From a virus, in IMG/VR virus record IMGVR_UViG_3300017727_000136, positions 1 through 25,741 of that record: 25,741 nucleotides of DNA. One strand, written 5' to 3'. Of this stretch, positions 25,577 through 25,741 are shown piece by piece. The number at the start of each line of letters is the position of its first letter. Within the stretch, counting starts at the first letter, position 1. The notes beneath the pieces are model-generated. The model saw nothing but the letters and a program-made list of their open reading frames with translations, did no database searches and had not been told where the DNA came from. Made by a program: the position numbers and the translations under genes.

Positions 25577-25741
25577 ATGTGGTATTTCTTAGACAAACAA
25601 ATAAACGAAATTTCTGACCTTCCTGAAGGAGTGTTCGGATTTATTTATCAAACAACTCATATTCCAACCGGAAAAAAATACATTGGTAAAAAATCACTAA
25701 TGTACAATCGTAAGAAAAAACTTACTAAAAAAGAACTTTTA
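25577..25741 (+). CDS. GIY-YIG nuclease-like protein, N-terminal part (3' truncated)
   Basis: From ATG 25577 the frame is open to the last base (55 residues). GFIYQTTHIPTGKKYIGKKS (residues 21-40) carries both halves of the GIY-YIG signature: GFIY and KYIGKK at the usual distance. GIY-YIG enzymes are nucleases found in phage as homing or DNA-processing enzymes. The catalytic Arg and Glu lie beyond the window, so activity cannot be judged. It follows the fibre gene after 24 bases without a promoter-like motif. Confidence 0.65.
   Translation, partial: MWYFLDKQINEISDLPEGVFGFIYQTTHIPTGKKYIGKKSLMYNRKKKLTKKELL

Overview
The window is a single-strand (all +), AT-rich, tightly packed block of late genes from a contractile-tailed, T4-like (myovirus) phage. 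The phage assignment rests on clear T4-type baseplate genes: gp25 (10605-11009), gp6 (11009-12895), a gp5-like hub/spike set (7197-9198) and a gp55-like late sigma factor (6035-6802). The host is probably a marine member of the Bacteroidota. The truncated first gene ends in a type IX secretion (T9SS) sorting domain preceded by Cys-rich repeats of the kind found in marine flavobacterial secreted proteins. Start codons are also preceded by A-rich stretches rather than by Shine-Dalgarno sequences. Host and habitat are inferred.

Layout: (1) 1-699, the 3' end of a T9SS-type secreted protein. (2) 750-4172, a group of charged, mostly unrecognised proteins; several share an N-terminal amphipathic helix (LKxxIKEE type), one is very acidic, one carries an AT-hook-like tail, and one 480-aa protein has a possible PD-(D/E)XK nuclease pattern. 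A hairpin terminator follows at 4206-4226. (3) 4249-6802, a non-structural cassette of small proteins, a YhaM-like HD-domain phosphohydrolase, a membrane-anchored coiled coil and the late sigma factor. (4) 6830-9198, a baseplate hub/spike set in which the T4 gp5 domains appear as three consecutive genes: an OB-fold-like protein, a zinc M15 peptidase in place of lysozyme, and a beta-helical spike. (5) 9201-12895, a coiled-coil protein with two hydrophobic segments, a small helical protein, gp25 and gp6. (6) 12898-25552, eight large baseplate or tail-fibre proteins, including a DNRLRE-like protein, two adjacent proteins sharing one module, a 1228-aa protein with a LamG-like domain, and two fibre-like proteins sharing a C-terminal module. 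(7) 25577-25741, the start of a GIY-YIG nuclease-like gene that leaves the window.

Genes mostly abut or overlap by 1-14 bases (TAATG and ATGA junctions), which suggests a few long transcripts with coupled translation. Four of the five gaps of 27 bases or more carry the motif (T)ATATTTAT shortly before a start codon. It is the reverse complement of the T4 late promoter core and may be the site read by the encoded sigma factor. I found no tRNA, CRISPR array, insertion sequence or minus-strand gene. Several proteins here have no function I can name; their roles are inferred from position only.
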